A stretch of DNA of 64,000 nt from Agromyces subbeticus DSM 16689 (GTDB taxonomy: Bacteria > Actinomycetota > Actinomycetes > Actinomycetales > Microbacteriaceae), in contig NZ_ATXG01000020.1 of the NCBI RefSeq assembly GCF_000421565.1, positions 1 to 64,000 of the forward strand. The letters are read 5' to 3'. This document shows, piece by piece, positions 29,625-38,696 of this stretch (the first letter of the stretch is position 1; each line of letters starts with the position of its first letter). The notes under the pieces were generated by a model. It was not told where the DNA came from and searched no databases. It was given only the letters and a program-made list of their open reading frames with translations. Made by a program: the position numbers and the translations under genes.

Positions 29625-31874
29625 TCAGCTCTGATTTGTCTTCGCCCGCCGCTCCCGAAGGAACTCGGTCGCCTTGCTGAGCTGGGAGTACTTCCGGTCG
29701 AATCGGCGGACGGCGTGAATGTAGATGTCCCGCGTCGCCTCGGGGTAGGCGAACGGGCTCGACTTCACGAGCCGCGGGTCGAGAATCGCGGCGAGGCCGG
29801 AGTCGGACATCGACCGGATGAGTCGGCCGACGCTCTGCTCGAGGAGGGTTGCGGCGTCGCCCGCGTACACGATCCGGTCTGCGCCCCATTTGCCGCCGTG
29901 GTTCGGGGCGAGCGCCTCGACGCGGGCGTTGTCGATCGGGTTCGCGCGGGCGCGCGGTGGTCGGTCGACGATCACGAGCGAGCACGTCTCGCCGGGCGCA
30001 TCGGTGCCCGTCATGAGCGTCTTCGTCCCGACGAGCACGGCGGTGCGGTCGTCTTCCCAGTCGGCCTTGATCTGGCGGATGTTGGCACCGTCCCACTGTG
30101 ACAGTACGCGCCACCGGCCACGGGCGGCCTCTCGTAGGCTCTCGGTGTACTTCTTGCCGGCATCGACCGTTGAGGAGAGGACCAGCGCGCTTCCGCCGTT
30201 CGCGTCGACGAGGTCGACCATGTAGGGGAGTGCCCATCCGGCGTGCTTCGTGGTGTCGAACTTCGGCTTGCCGCCCCGCGGGCCCGGCGCGGAGAGCGCT
30301 GCGACCTCGGCGGGGGAGATCACCCGCGGCGCGAAGAACGCAGAATCGCCGTAGCGGGCGTCGAACGGCGACTCGTACTCGCGCGACTGCGATCGAATCG
30401 CGGCGTCTCTGGCGAAGCCGGTGGGCAGGGTCGCTGACATCGCGACCACAGACAGCTGCATCGGTTCGGCGTCCTCCTCGTCGCTCGGCACGACGGTCCA
30501 CACGTTCCGGTCGATCATGCGCGAGACCTCCACGGGCGCAGCGGTGACGCTCACGCTCTCGCGGCGCCCGTGCCCGCCGCCGAACTTCGCTGGACGCTTC
30601 CACCATCGGGCGACGCCGACGAAGTGCTCGCGAACAGCATCCACATCGGAACCCAGCTGGGTGACCTCTGCTCTGGCGCGCTTCGCGGCGATCTTCACCG
30701 ACTGGCTCTCAGCGTCCGCCGTCGCGTTGGCGAGCAGCCGGTCGCCACGCTTCGCCCACGAGATCACGAGATCGGCAGTGTCGTTCAGCGGGTCGACGTC
30801 GCCCGGGACGCTGACCTCGTCACCTGGTTCAAACGGGGCAGCCTTCAACCGGCGCCGGAGCTCGTCATCGACGGCAGTCGCGACGGCGTCGCCATCGTCG
30901 ATCCAGCGCTTCACCCCAGCATCAGTGTCGGAGAGGACGCGGCGCACGAGCGCGATAACCTTCGTGATCCTGCGCGCGGAGACCTGCGACTGCCCCTGCG
31001 ACCGGACAGTCCCGGGGAGGGCGTGCGCCTCATCGACGATGATGTTCTGGAAGTCGCCGAGGCCAGAATTGCCGAGCACGACGGGCAGCGCGGTCGCCGC
31101 CTGCACGGCGAGCATCGAGTGGTTCGTGACGACGATGTCCGCCTCCGCGACCACGCTTCGCGCAGCGGCCGGCTTGCACAGCTCGAAGACCGGGCACCCG
31201 GACTCCCCAAGGCACTCCTGCGTGGAGACGCTGACGAGCGCCCATTCGAGGTTCGACGCCACGCCCGGGTAGGCCGCGCGGTCTGCGCTGAGGCGGGAGT
31301 CCTCGTGCTGGCGGAGAGCCCACGCGAGGAGAGGGATGAGCGTCGCCGAGTCGTAGTCATACCCGTCGATGTGAACCGCCGCGCCGAACTTCATCTGCTC
31401 GAGCTGATCGGCCAGCGCGCTGTTCGAGACGTGCCCGACGGCGCCGAGGAGCCCCGCGACAGTCTCGCGGGTGCGCTGGAGGCATGAGTAGTTGCTCCAT
31501 CCCTTGAGCACGGCGAACCGAACGGGCTTGCCATAGACGCGCTCGGCTGCGGCGCTGATCGTGGGGCCGTCCTTGTCGATGATCTGAGCCTGCAGGCTCA
31601 ACGACTCAGTCGAGTAGATGGTCCGCTCACCGTGCTCGATCGCTCGTACGGCGGCAGGAGCGAGCGCGCTCAAGCTCTTGCCAATGCCAGTGGGGCCACA
31701 GAGCAAAGCATGCTCGCCCTGATCCTCGAAGGCGTTCGCGATCGCCTGCGACAGGCGTGCCTGCCCGGGCCGAGGTTCGGCGTGGTCGAGACCGGTCGCA
31801 ACCTTCACCGCATGGTCGAGCAGACGGTACGACGGGGTCGTGTGCTTTTTCTTGGTCTTCTCGGTCTTCGCCAC
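29625..31874 (-). CDS. DinG/XPD-like iron-sulfur helicase
   Basis: 749 residues from GTG placed exactly 7 nt after a class A box. Walker A GPTGIGKS near residue 60, four cysteines for a 4Fe-4S cluster (SCLQR near 128, then CLGESGCPVFELC near 222-234), DEAH box IIVDEAHALPG near 278, and C-terminal helicase motifs including ILLEQSVGRLIRS-like sequence near 680. This fits DinG-type 5'-3' helicases that unwind R-loops and displaced strands. On mobile elements such helicases occur in defence or DNA-entry modules. Confidence 0.75.
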   Translation of the reverse strand: MAKTEKTKKKHTTPSYRLLDHAVKVATGLDHAEPRPGQARLSQAIANAFEDQGEHALLCGPTGIGKSLSALAPAAVRAIEHGERTIYSTESLSLQAQIIDKDGPTISAAAERVYGKPVRFAVLKGWSNYSCLQRTRETVAGLLGAVGHVSNSALADQLEQMKFGAAVHIDGYDYDSATLIPLLAWALRQHEDSRLSADRAAYPGVASNLEWALVSVSTQECLGESGCPVFELCKPAAARSVVAEADIVVTNHSMLAVQAATALPVVLGNSGLGDFQNIIVDEAHALPGTVRSQGQSQVSARRITKVIALVRRVLSDTDAGVKRWIDDGDAVATAVDDELRRRLKAAPFEPGDEVSVPGDVDPLNDTADLVISWAKRGDRLLANATADAESQSVKIAAKRARAEVTQLGSDVDAVREHFVGVARWWKRPAKFGGGHGRRESVSVTAAPVEVSRMIDRNVWTVVPSDEEDAEPMQLSVVAMSATLPTGFARDAAIRSQSREYESPFDARYGDSAFFAPRVISPAEVAALSAPGPRGGKPKFDTTKHAGWALPYMVDLVDANGGSALVLSSTVDAGKKYTESLREAARGRWRVLSQWDGANIRQIKADWEDDRTAVLVGTKTLMTGTDAPGETCSLVIVDRPPRARANPIDNARVEALAPNHGGKWGADRIVYAGDAATLLEQSVGRLIRSMSDSGLAAILDPRLVKSSPFAYPEATRDIYIHAVRRFDRKYSQLSKATEFLRERRAKTNQS

Positions 31875-31881
31875 GGTTCGG

Positions 31882-31892
31882 ATATGCGCGGC
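31882..31892 (-). promoter_or_regulatory. Class A box, leaderless promoter
   Basis: GCCGCGCATAT on the minus strand, 7 nt before the GTG at 31874. It lies immediately after the stop of the upstream gene. Confidence 0.65.
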
Positions 31893-32792
31893 TCAGACCG
31901 CGTATCTCCATTCGCGCTTGCGGGGAGTGTTTGTGTGCCGGCACTGAGGTGTGTGCTGAGCTCGCATGCGGAGCTTCCCGAAGGCGTTCGATCGGTCCTC
32001 GTCGAGCAGCCCATTCCGGTCCAGCTCACACTGTGTGGAGTGCCACTGGTACCAAAAGGCCTCGGTCTTGTTCTCTGTCGTCGGTCGCGGCGCGCAACCA
32101 CCGTTCTTGACGATCCATGCTTTGAAGCGCTCGAGCCGCGACTCGAAGCTCACGTCGACGCTGTCGCGCCAACCGACGAGAACCTGGTCGAGGCGCTCCT
32201 TCCGAGACGCGTCCAGCTGGTCGAGGCTGAACATCCAGCGCTGCCGGCGCAGCCAGCTCGCGAGTCGTCGTTCAGCCTCGGGCGCCTCATCCGAGTCGGT
32301 GGGCCACTCCTCGTTGAACTCCACCCACGCGAGGAACTGTCCGATTGATCGCTCCCAGGATCGGAAACCGTTGTCGAGGAGCCCAGACGCATGCTCCCGG
32401 AGCAGTGCCACCCGGTCGAGGCGACCATCAACGACTTCGCCGTCGGGCGTCTTCAGCACCTTCCGGCAACGGGTGGCCCAGACCCCGAGGCGTCGCTCGT
32501 ACGGCGTGGTGCCTGCGCCACTCATCCGGGGGTGTACGCCGTCGGACTCGGCGAGGAACAGCGCGTACTCGCGGAGGGTCTCGAGGAACCGTCGGTCGGC
32601 GGGCGAGTCAGCCCAACCCGGGATCCGCCCGACCCGGTCGGAGTCCGTAGCGGGGAGAAGACCTGAAGCGCGCTGGTAGCCGGTGTTCTCCGTCCAGATC
32701 GCGAGTTCACGTTCGTGTTCGATCCAGGGACGCGGTCGCCAGTCGGGGCCGTTCGCCGCAGCGAAAGCTCCGTACCGTTCGATCTCGTTCAT
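31893..32792 (-). CDS. Helicase-associated (HA) repeat protein
   Basis: 299 residues with at least three copies of the helicase-associated repeat: ERRLGVWATRCRKVLKT near 98-114, ERRLASWLRRQRWMFSLDQLDASRKERLD near 173-202 and a third ending in LLDEDRSNAFGKL near 260-272. These Trp/Arg-rich three-helix units bind nucleic acid and often follow helicases; here they form a separate protein beside the DinG-like helicase, which has its own class A box. ATG 7 nt after a class A box, no ribosome site. Confidence 0.65.
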   Translation of the reverse strand: MNEIERYGAFAAANGPDWRPRPWIEHERELAIWTENTGYQRASGLLPATDSDRVGRIPGWADSPADRRFLETLREYALFLAESDGVHPRMSGAGTTPYERRLGVWATRCRKVLKTPDGEVVDGRLDRVALLREHASGLLDNGFRSWERSIGQFLAWVEFNEEWPTDSDEAPEAERRLASWLRRQRWMFSLDQLDASRKERLDQVLVGWRDSVDVSFESRLERFKAWIVKNGGCAPRPTTENKTEAFWYQWHSTQCELDRNGLLDEDRSNAFGKLRMRAQHTPQCRHTNTPRKREWRYAV

Positions 32793-32799
32793 GGCGGAA

Positions 32800-32810
32800 A
32801 TATGCGCGGC
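32800..32810 (-). promoter_or_regulatory. Class A box, leaderless promoter
   Basis: GCCGCGCATAT on the minus strand, 7 nt before the ATG at 32792. Back to back with the class B box at 32823. Confidence 0.65.
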
Positions 32811-32822
32811 AGCTCGCGTATT

Positions 32823-32835
32823 TTCGCCGCATTGG
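32823..32835 (+). promoter_or_regulatory. Class B box before the TcpC/VirB4 operon
   Basis: TTCGCCGCATTGG, 22 nt before the ATG at 32858. Confidence 0.55.
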
Positions 32836-32857
32836 ACGGGGTAGGAGGGAACGCCAA

Positions 32858-33388
32858 ATGAACTTCGAGCCCGTCCGTACTGCTCAACCGCCAGTGCGCC
32901 TACTGCCGACGCCAGTGGAGCCGCCTGCGAGCACGCCCGTCACCCGCCGCACACCCGCCAGGAAGAACCCGCGCGCCGCGGTATCGATCACGCCTGCGAC
33001 CGTCGGCCGAGTGCTCGAGCAGGCCGCGGAGATCGAGGCGATGGACGAGGGAGAGCGCGCACTCGTCGCAGCCGTGCTCGGTGTGCGGGACGACGTCCCG
33101 GATCTCATCGCTGCCGCATTGTCGGGTGCGAAGTCGACGGGGCAGCACGCAGTCGACCTCCTTGCCGTCATGGGCGCGGACCCCGCTGAGGCCGGCGTCA
33201 TCGCGATGCAGGCAGGCCGCGCGCGCATGCGGGCGATGTGGCGCCTCGCGCACCGACTCGGCCTCATCGGTCAGGACGTGCCCGCTTCCGACGCGAAGGC
33301 AGCGATCGCCCTTGCGAAGGCTGTGCAAGACGGCCGCGGGCGGGACCGGCTCGCTGAGGTCGTGCGGGGTCTGGGGCTTGCGCGATGA
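32858..33388 (+). CDS. Hypothetical protein, first gene of the TcpC/VirB4 operon
   Basis: 176 residues. The first 45 are Pro/Thr/Arg-rich and probably disordered; the rest is helical and Ala-rich (TVGRVLEQAAEIEAMDEGERALVAAVLG, MRAMWRLAHRLGL). No family recognised. GGAGGG ribosome site 8 nt upstream. Its stop overlaps the next start, so it is produced with the secretion proteins. A relaxosome or DNA-binding accessory is possible but unsupported. Confidence 0.5.
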   Translation: MNFEPVRTAQPPVRLLPTPVEPPASTPVTRRTPARKNPRAAVSITPATVGRVLEQAAEIEAMDEGERALVAAVLGVRDDVPDLIAAALSGAKSTGQHAVDLLAVMGADPAEAGVIAMQAGRARMRAMWRLAHRLGLIGQDVPASDAKAAIALAKAVQDGRGRDRLAEVVRGLGLAR

Positions 33389-33777
33389 GCCGCTGCAGCT
33401 CGTGGCGCTTCGTCGCCGGCGCCGGCCACGACAGCTCGCACCGACCCGGCGGGTGCCGCACCTGCTGGGTCCCTTGCCGTGAGCGGGTCGAGCCCGGCCG
33501 CGAGCAGTGCGACGGATGCCTCGCCGCGCTCGTCATGCACCCGGAGGCCGAGATCCGTCTCACCCTCGCCGAGAGCACCGGAGTTGACCGGGCAAGTCTC
33601 GAGACCCTCGCCACCGACCTTGACCTGCGGGTGAGCCTCGCCGCGCAGCGTGCGCTCGACGACCTCGATCCGGAAGTCACCAGCGACGAAGACGTGTTCG
33701 ACGCTGCCAAGCCAGCGCTCCCGTTCAGCGCCCCGACCGCCGAGACCGACTGGCTCACCGAGGAGACCGACCGATGA
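33385..33777 (+). CDS. Cysteine-rich hypothetical protein
   Basis: 130 residues. Five cysteines in the first 50 (CSSW, GCRTCWVPC, QCDGC) with His residues between suggest a zinc-binding region; residues 50-85 resemble a HEAT-like helical hairpin (HPEAEIRLTLAESTGVDRASLETLATD..DLRVSLAAQRALDDL). The tail is acidic. Coupled by overlapping codons to both neighbours. No named family. It may be a transfer accessory. Confidence 0.5.
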   Translation: MSRCSSWRFVAGAGHDSSHRPGGCRTCWVPCRERVEPGREQCDGCLAALVMHPEAEIRLTLAESTGVDRASLETLATDLDLRVSLAAQRALDDLDPEVTSDEDVFDAAKPALPFSAPTAETDWLTEETDR

Positions 33778-34805
33778 AGAAGTCCAAGCCCGACAGCTGG
33801 CTCACCGACCAGATCGACCAACCGGTGCCAGAGGCCCCCGGCAGCCGAAAGGCCGAGCGCCGCCAACGCATCTACCGATGGCTTCTGCTCGGCTCGTTCG
33901 TGCTGTTCCCCGTGGCGCTGCTGTCAGTCGTAGTTCTCGCCGGCCAGGCGGCAGGCGAGGAACCGCCGACTGCCGTAGCTCCGGAGGTTCGGCTTGACGC
34001 ACCTGGCCGTGCAGCCGCCACGACGACGCTGCAGGCGTGGCTCGCCGCCGAGCCGGCCCCGGTTCCCGGCGGCGGCAGGATGCTCTCCTGGGATGGCGCC
34101 GAGACCGTCGTAGCGCCGACCGTTGCCGACGACGAGGCAGTCCCAGATGTGGAGCTGCACCAGTTCACGATCACGGACGAGGCGGGGACCGTCTACACGG
34201 TCACCGTCCCAGTGGCCGTCGACGATGTGCTCGGGTCACGAGTACTCTCGGCGCCGTCACTTGTCGCGGTCGCTCCGTCTGCGGGCTCGGGCTGGGCGAA
34301 GGACAACGTCTGGGCCGGGACGAAGGCGACCACCACAGCGAAGTCCGTCGACGCTGCCGTGAAGAGCTGGGCAGAGGCGTTCACCTCCGGCGACCCCGAC
34401 AAGCTGCGCATCACCGTCGCCGACCGCGCCGATGACCACTTCTACGTCCCACTGTCCGGGGTGGCCTCCGTGACCGCGTCCGTCGGGCAGGCGGCGTTCG
34501 TCGACACTGGCGACGAGACGTTCAAGAAGGACGGCACGAGCCCTGTGATGCTCGCGAACGTCACGCTCGAGATCGTCTGGGCCGGCGCCGAACCCTCGAA
34601 AGAGCAGGAGCCGACAACCGTCACCTACGACGTGCTCATTCACGACGCCGACACGGCAGCGCCTGTGATCGTCTCGTGGGGCCCCACGGGCGCCGGCCTC
34701 TCTCTGAAGCCATATGACCAGGCCGTTGTTGGTCGGGAGGTCGTGGCCGCAAGCCCCGCACCCGATGCCGAACCCGAAGACGATTCCAAGGAGGCGGGGG
34801 AGTGA
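33774..34805 (+). CDS. TcpC/VirB8-like conjugation protein
   Basis: 343 residues. A basic cytoplasmic start, one transmembrane helix (about residues 35-58), then a Pro/Ala linker and two beta-rich halves, the second with SVDAAVKSWAEAFTSGDPDKLRITVADR, which resembles the NTF2-like fold of VirB8/TcpC. TcpC-type proteins connect the channel across the envelope of Gram-positive cells. Coupled to the VirB4-like ATPase gene by a four-base overlap. The acidic C-terminal tail (PDAEPEDDSKEAGE) is likely disordered. Confidence 0.7.
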   Translation: MKKSKPDSWLTDQIDQPVPEAPGSRKAERRQRIYRWLLLGSFVLFPVALLSVVVLAGQAAGEEPPTAVAPEVRLDAPGRAAATTTLQAWLAAEPAPVPGGGRMLSWDGAETVVAPTVADDEAVPDVELHQFTITDEAGTVYTVTVPVAVDDVLGSRVLSAPSLVAVAPSAGSGWAKDNVWAGTKATTTAKSVDAAVKSWAEAFTSGDPDKLRITVADRADDHFYVPLSGVASVTASVGQAAFVDTGDETFKKDGTSPVMLANVTLEIVWAGAEPSKEQEPTTVTYDVLIHDADTAAPVIVSWGPTGAGLSLKPYDQAVVGREVVAASPAPDAEPEDDSKEAGE

Positions 34806-37279
34806 AGAGCTCCGAGCTGATGACCGCCCCCGAGTTTCCGACGATGGTCCGCCGCCGCTTCGCCGACGGTCGGATGCTGAACATCGACGGCAACAGTATG
34901 TGGCTCTACCGGCGGGTTCCGATGGGCGCCGTCGAGGACGCGAAGACCCCTGAAGACGCGATCCGCACCGGCGGTCCCATCATGGCGGCGATGGACATGC
35001 TCGCCGACATGCCGTCGATCCGATCGAAGCGGCGACGCGGCGCGAAGGGCGCGTACCGGGAGGTGCACCTCCTGTGGGTGAACGTCCCTACCGCCTACAC
35101 GCCGCCGCCTGGCCCGCTCGCACCGCACCTCGCGGCCAAGTTCCACGGAACCGCCGTCATGGACCGCGTCCTCCTCTTCGGTGTACGCCTCAACGCGACC
35201 GTCGGCACCGGCGGCTTTCGCGCCGCGCTCGATTCGGTTACCGAGACAATCGTGTCCGGCGGCACCCCGCTAGAGGACTACGACCGCGACTTCAACGCCG
35301 TCGACCAGGTGCTCGCCCGGGCGGGGCTCGTGACGCTGTCGCAGGACGGCTACCGCCTAGCGAACGCATGGTGGAACCCGGCTTCTGCGCCAGACATCCC
35401 GTACATGCCCCACGCCGACCACATGCACTTCTTCCGCACCGCGGATGCCGGCGCCCGCGCGACTCGCGCCGGCCTCGAAACCTGCGACGACTGGCCTGAC
35501 TTCCCCGACGCGCACGAGATCACCTTCGCCACAGTGGAGGACGTCTCACTCGAGTTCGTCGAGCACACGAAGCCCGCCTCGAAGTGGTTCCTCCCGTTCG
35601 TCGAGATGGGCGCCATCGTCGCCTCGATTCGCGGGACTCTCGAACCACCGCAGGTGACGCGCGCCGAGCTCCGACACCAACGGAAGGAGTACCTCCGCGA
35701 CATCAGCAAGGCCATGAACGACGGGCTGCTCAGCCGTGACGAGCACGACGCGAAGCTCGGCCAGCTCACGAGCGTCGAAGGCATCTACTCCGAGAACCGG
35801 GCGCCCGCCACACTCGTGAACGGGTCGATCATCGTCGGGTTCAACGGACACGTCGAATCGGTCGAGGACCTCTCCACCGAGGAGGTGACACTCAACTCCA
35901 TGATGTGGCGCCAGCCGGGCGCGTGGGCCGAAACGATGATCGCCTCATCCGCCCGGGCGAACCCGCATGCCGTCGAACTCCCGAGCGTCAGCTTCGGTAT
36001 CTCCGGGCTCGCATCCCTCTCGACCGTCGGAGACCGATCGGGCGCCCTCGTCGGCTTCACCGAGAAGGACCGGCAGCCCGCCTACTTGTCACCGTCGGCC
36101 GCGTCGACTGCGGACGGCTTGCCGATCTGCCTGGTCGCCGGGGCCACAGGGTCAGGCAAGTCATTGCTGATGTTGTCGCTCGCGGACCAGTTCGCCCGCA
36201 ACAACAACCCGAACGTGGTGATTGATCCAAAACCACAGAGCGATCATTCCGCCGCTGTGCTCCTCTCCGGTGGCCAGGTCGCATCTCTCGACGACATGGT
36301 CACCGGCGACGGGATCCTCGACCCTCTCCGGTTCGCCCAGAACCGGGCCTCCGCCGTGCAGGCGGCGTCGTCGATGCTGATGCTAGTGAACCCCTGGGGA
36401 GGTGACCGCGACCGCTACGAGGTCGACCTGCTCGCGTCACTGGAGTTCGGAGCTCAGAACGGCGCGACGTGCACCGGCCAGGCCCTGCGTATGGCAGAGG
36501 AGGCAGGAGTCGCACCGACCGAGATGGTCGCCGCGGTGATGAAACTGGCGAACTCGTTCCCAATGTTCCGGGCGTGCTTCGGTGTGAACCCCGGGACGAA
36601 TGCACTTCGTTTCGCGGACGGCATCACCCTCATCAAGGTCGGCTCGACGAACCTCGAACTCCCGAAACCGGGCCAGCAGGCGTCCTCGCTCACCCAGCGC
36701 GTCTCCGTCGCGGTCGTCCGCATGATGGTGTTCGGCTCCATGATGGCGCTGACCGGCCGGGGCGGCGTCCTCCACCTCGACGAGGCGTGGGTCGTGCTCG
36801 ACTCCACGCCCGACGAGGTCGAGCGCGTCGGCCGTCTCGCACGGTCGCAGAATGTCCTCCCGATCCTCTACACCCAGCGGGTCACCGACGCGGTGCGTGC
36901 GGGCCTCGCCGGGTACATCTCCCGTGGCCTAATCGGACCGATCAAGGACCCAGAGGAAGCCGCCGCGGCGTGCGAGCTGTTCAAGCTGGAGCCGACCGCC
37001 GAGCGCATCTCCAGGATCACGGCGCCGGCGCGCCTGTCGGGTACCGGCGACGACGAAGACGGCGAGCTCAACTGGGCGTCAATGCGCGCCCTCGTTGAGC
37101 GAGGCGCGGACGGGACCGTCGATGTGAAGCGCGGCGCGATCTTCACTTACATCGATCTAGCGGACCGGGCCATCCCGACGGAGGTCACGCTGCCGAACGA
37201 CTTCCTCACAGCTGCATCGACGAATCCCGATGACGTACGCCGTCGGATGATGGAACGCGAGGCGATGGTAGCGCGGTGA
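34802..37279 (+). CDS. VirB4-like conjugation ATPase
   Basis: 825 residues from GTG. Walker A is VAGATGSGKS near residue 446, Walker B VLHLDEAWVVLD near 657, followed by a conserved-type LARSQNVLPILYTQR sensor segment. The N-terminal 430 residues would contact the VirB3/VirB8-like proteins. VirB4 ATPases power assembly of the type IV channel. No transmembrane segment is present, as expected for a protein recruited by VirB3. End of the operon that begins at 32858. Confidence 0.8.
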   Translation: MKSSELMTAPEFPTMVRRRFADGRMLNIDGNSMWLYRRVPMGAVEDAKTPEDAIRTGGPIMAAMDMLADMPSIRSKRRRGAKGAYREVHLLWVNVPTAYTPPPGPLAPHLAAKFHGTAVMDRVLLFGVRLNATVGTGGFRAALDSVTETIVSGGTPLEDYDRDFNAVDQVLARAGLVTLSQDGYRLANAWWNPASAPDIPYMPHADHMHFFRTADAGARATRAGLETCDDWPDFPDAHEITFATVEDVSLEFVEHTKPASKWFLPFVEMGAIVASIRGTLEPPQVTRAELRHQRKEYLRDISKAMNDGLLSRDEHDAKLGQLTSVEGIYSENRAPATLVNGSIIVGFNGHVESVEDLSTEEVTLNSMMWRQPGAWAETMIASSARANPHAVELPSVSFGISGLASLSTVGDRSGALVGFTEKDRQPAYLSPSAASTADGLPICLVAGATGSGKSLLMLSLADQFARNNNPNVVIDPKPQSDHSAAVLLSGGQVASLDDMVTGDGILDPLRFAQNRASAVQAASSMLMLVNPWGGDRDRYEVDLLASLEFGAQNGATCTGQALRMAEEAGVAPTEMVAAVMKLANSFPMFRACFGVNPGTNALRFADGITLIKVGSTNLELPKPGQQASSLTQRVSVAVVRMMVFGSMMALTGRGGVLHLDEAWVVLDSTPDEVERVGRLARSQNVLPILYTQRVTDAVRAGLAGYISRGLIGPIKDPEEAAAACELFKLEPTAERISRITAPARLSGTGDDEDGELNWASMRALVERGADGTVDVKRGAIFTYIDLADRAIPTEVTLPNDFLTAASTNPDDVRRRMMEREAMVAR

Positions 37280-37375
37280 CCGGATCGTTGCCCAGACCTA
37301 GTGCTAAGGGACACACGATATCGGATCTGACGACGGTCCACATACCCGTCGTGATTCGTTCGGTAGAGTTAGGAG

Positions 37376-37930
37376 GTGCATCGCCTCGCATCGTTCACCA
37401 CGCATGCGGGGAGCACACCTCTCGTCGCGGGAATCTACATCCTCGGGGTCGGCTGGTCAACCGGTGAGCCGTTGCTGGCGGCAATCGCGGCTGCGATATG
37501 CATCGGCATTCCGGCCATAGCGATAGTTGCTGGCATTCGGCGAGGTCGGATCGAGAGTCGGTTCGTACCTGACCGGACAAATCGTGTGCCACTGGCAGGC
37601 GCGACAATCGTGGGGATCGCTGGTTCTGTCGGCTTGCTCAGCGTACTCGGCGCGGATACTCACCTGATTCGTGCACTGGTCGCTCTCGGTTGCGTCGTCG
37701 TCATCGTGGGTGTGGCTAGCATTTGGTGGAAGATATCGGCTCAGTGTTCGATGGTCGGACTCGTCGTTGGCTCCGTGGCAGCGGTGTCGCCAGTGGGAGC
37801 CATAGTCGTATTGCTGGTGGGCGGAGCTGTCGCATGGTCTCGTGTCTACCTTGGGGCGCACACGTGGGCGCAGACGCTGACTGGTCTGGCGCTCGGCAGC
37901 GTTGTCGCTGCGGCGGCCTTCACGGTTTAG
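37376..37930 (+). CDS. PAP2-like membrane protein
   Basis: 184 residues with about five hydrophobic helices. Near the C-terminus SRVYLGAHTWAQTLTGLALG matches the last motif of PAP2/undecaprenyl-pyrophosphatase-type enzymes (SRxxxxxHxxxDxxxG), with His present but Gln in place of the catalytic Asp. The earlier KxxxxxxRP and PSGH motifs are not seen, so it may be inactive. Start GTG follows TAGAGT by 6 nt, suggesting a leaderless transcript. Its 3' end overlaps that of the convergent membrane gene. Confidence 0.5.
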   Translation: MHRLASFTTHAGSTPLVAGIYILGVGWSTGEPLLAAIAAAICIGIPAIAIVAGIRRGRIESRFVPDRTNRVPLAGATIVGIAGSVGLLSVLGADTHLIRALVALGCVVVIVGVASIWWKISAQCSMVGLVVGSVAAVSPVGAIVVLLVGGAVAWSRVYLGAHTWAQTLTGLALGSVVAAAAFTV

Positions 37931-38654
37931 CCCCACCTACTGAGAGCTGCTTCTGGGGTCGATTCGAGAGCCAAACGATCGTGCTACTTGAGACGATAAG
38001 CACGACAAGACACATCTTCAGTAGGTCAGTGAATAAACCCTCAGTGTCGTTGGCCGCTTCGACAGCGCGGGCGACCGGATATGTGAGGCCTACCAGGCAT
38101 CCCAATGCGCACAGCATGGCAGCCACCTGGCGTATCCGAGAGGTGTGCGGTGTCAGTGCAGCGGGCAGCAGGGCGGAGAGCAGGCAAACAACGACATACG
38201 CCGCATAGAGCTGCCACGCCAGTACATATGCAATGCCCGCGGCAGAGTCATACGGATCGTCGGTTGCGAGCGCACCGAATCCGAACGAGGTAGCGGTCAC
38301 TGTTCCCGCGACGGCCACCGCGATCTTGCCGTACTTGCCCTTGATCAGCCACAACGCAAGCATCGAATTGAATGCCCGGGCCGTCACGACGCCCACGATC
38401 AAGATCAGTGCGTATACAAGAGCTCGCATGACCAAATCCGCTATCCGGATACTCCCGAGCGCGGCATCGAGAGCCTTGTATACCTCTTCGATGTCGAGCA
38501 GCACGGCGAGCGTGAAAAGCAGGAGCGCCAGGGTGAAGGCCTTCCTCGATGCAAGCGCCGCAGGATTTGCCGTGGGCTCCACAATGAGCTGTCGGAGCCT
38601 GGCAGCGAATGCGAGAGCACAGATTACGGCAACGATGGTCTTCAGAACAAGCAC
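37920..38654 (-). CDS. MAB_1171c-like multi-pass membrane protein
   Basis: 244 residues with six or seven transmembrane helices and short loops, ending RPQKQLSVGGAKP. Membrane proteins of this type (MAB_1171c family) occur in Actinobacteria immediately downstream of XRE regulators, the arrangement seen here. Probable GTG start; TATAGCTAT just upstream could be an extended -10. A role in sensing or in membrane-level immunity has not been shown. No catalytic motif is visible. Confidence 0.5.
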   Translation of the reverse strand: MLVLKTIVAVICALAFAARLRQLIVEPTANPAALASRKAFTLALLLFTLAVLLDIEEVYKALDAALGSIRIADLVMRALVYALILIVGVVTARAFNSMLALWLIKGKYGKIAVAVAGTVTATSFGFGALATDDPYDSAAGIAYVLAWQLYAAYVVVCLLSALLPAALTPHTSRIRQVAAMLCALGCLVGLTYPVARAVEAANDTEGLFTDLLKMCLVVLIVSSSTIVWLSNRPQKQLSVGGAKP

Positions 38655-38696
38655 TTCAGGAACATAGCTATACCATCCTGAGAGCTTGCAGCGTGT

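Noticed and set aside
37376-37930. Calling the membrane protein an active PAP2 phosphatase
   Set aside because: Only the last motif is visible, with Gln in place of Asp; the first two motifs are missing.
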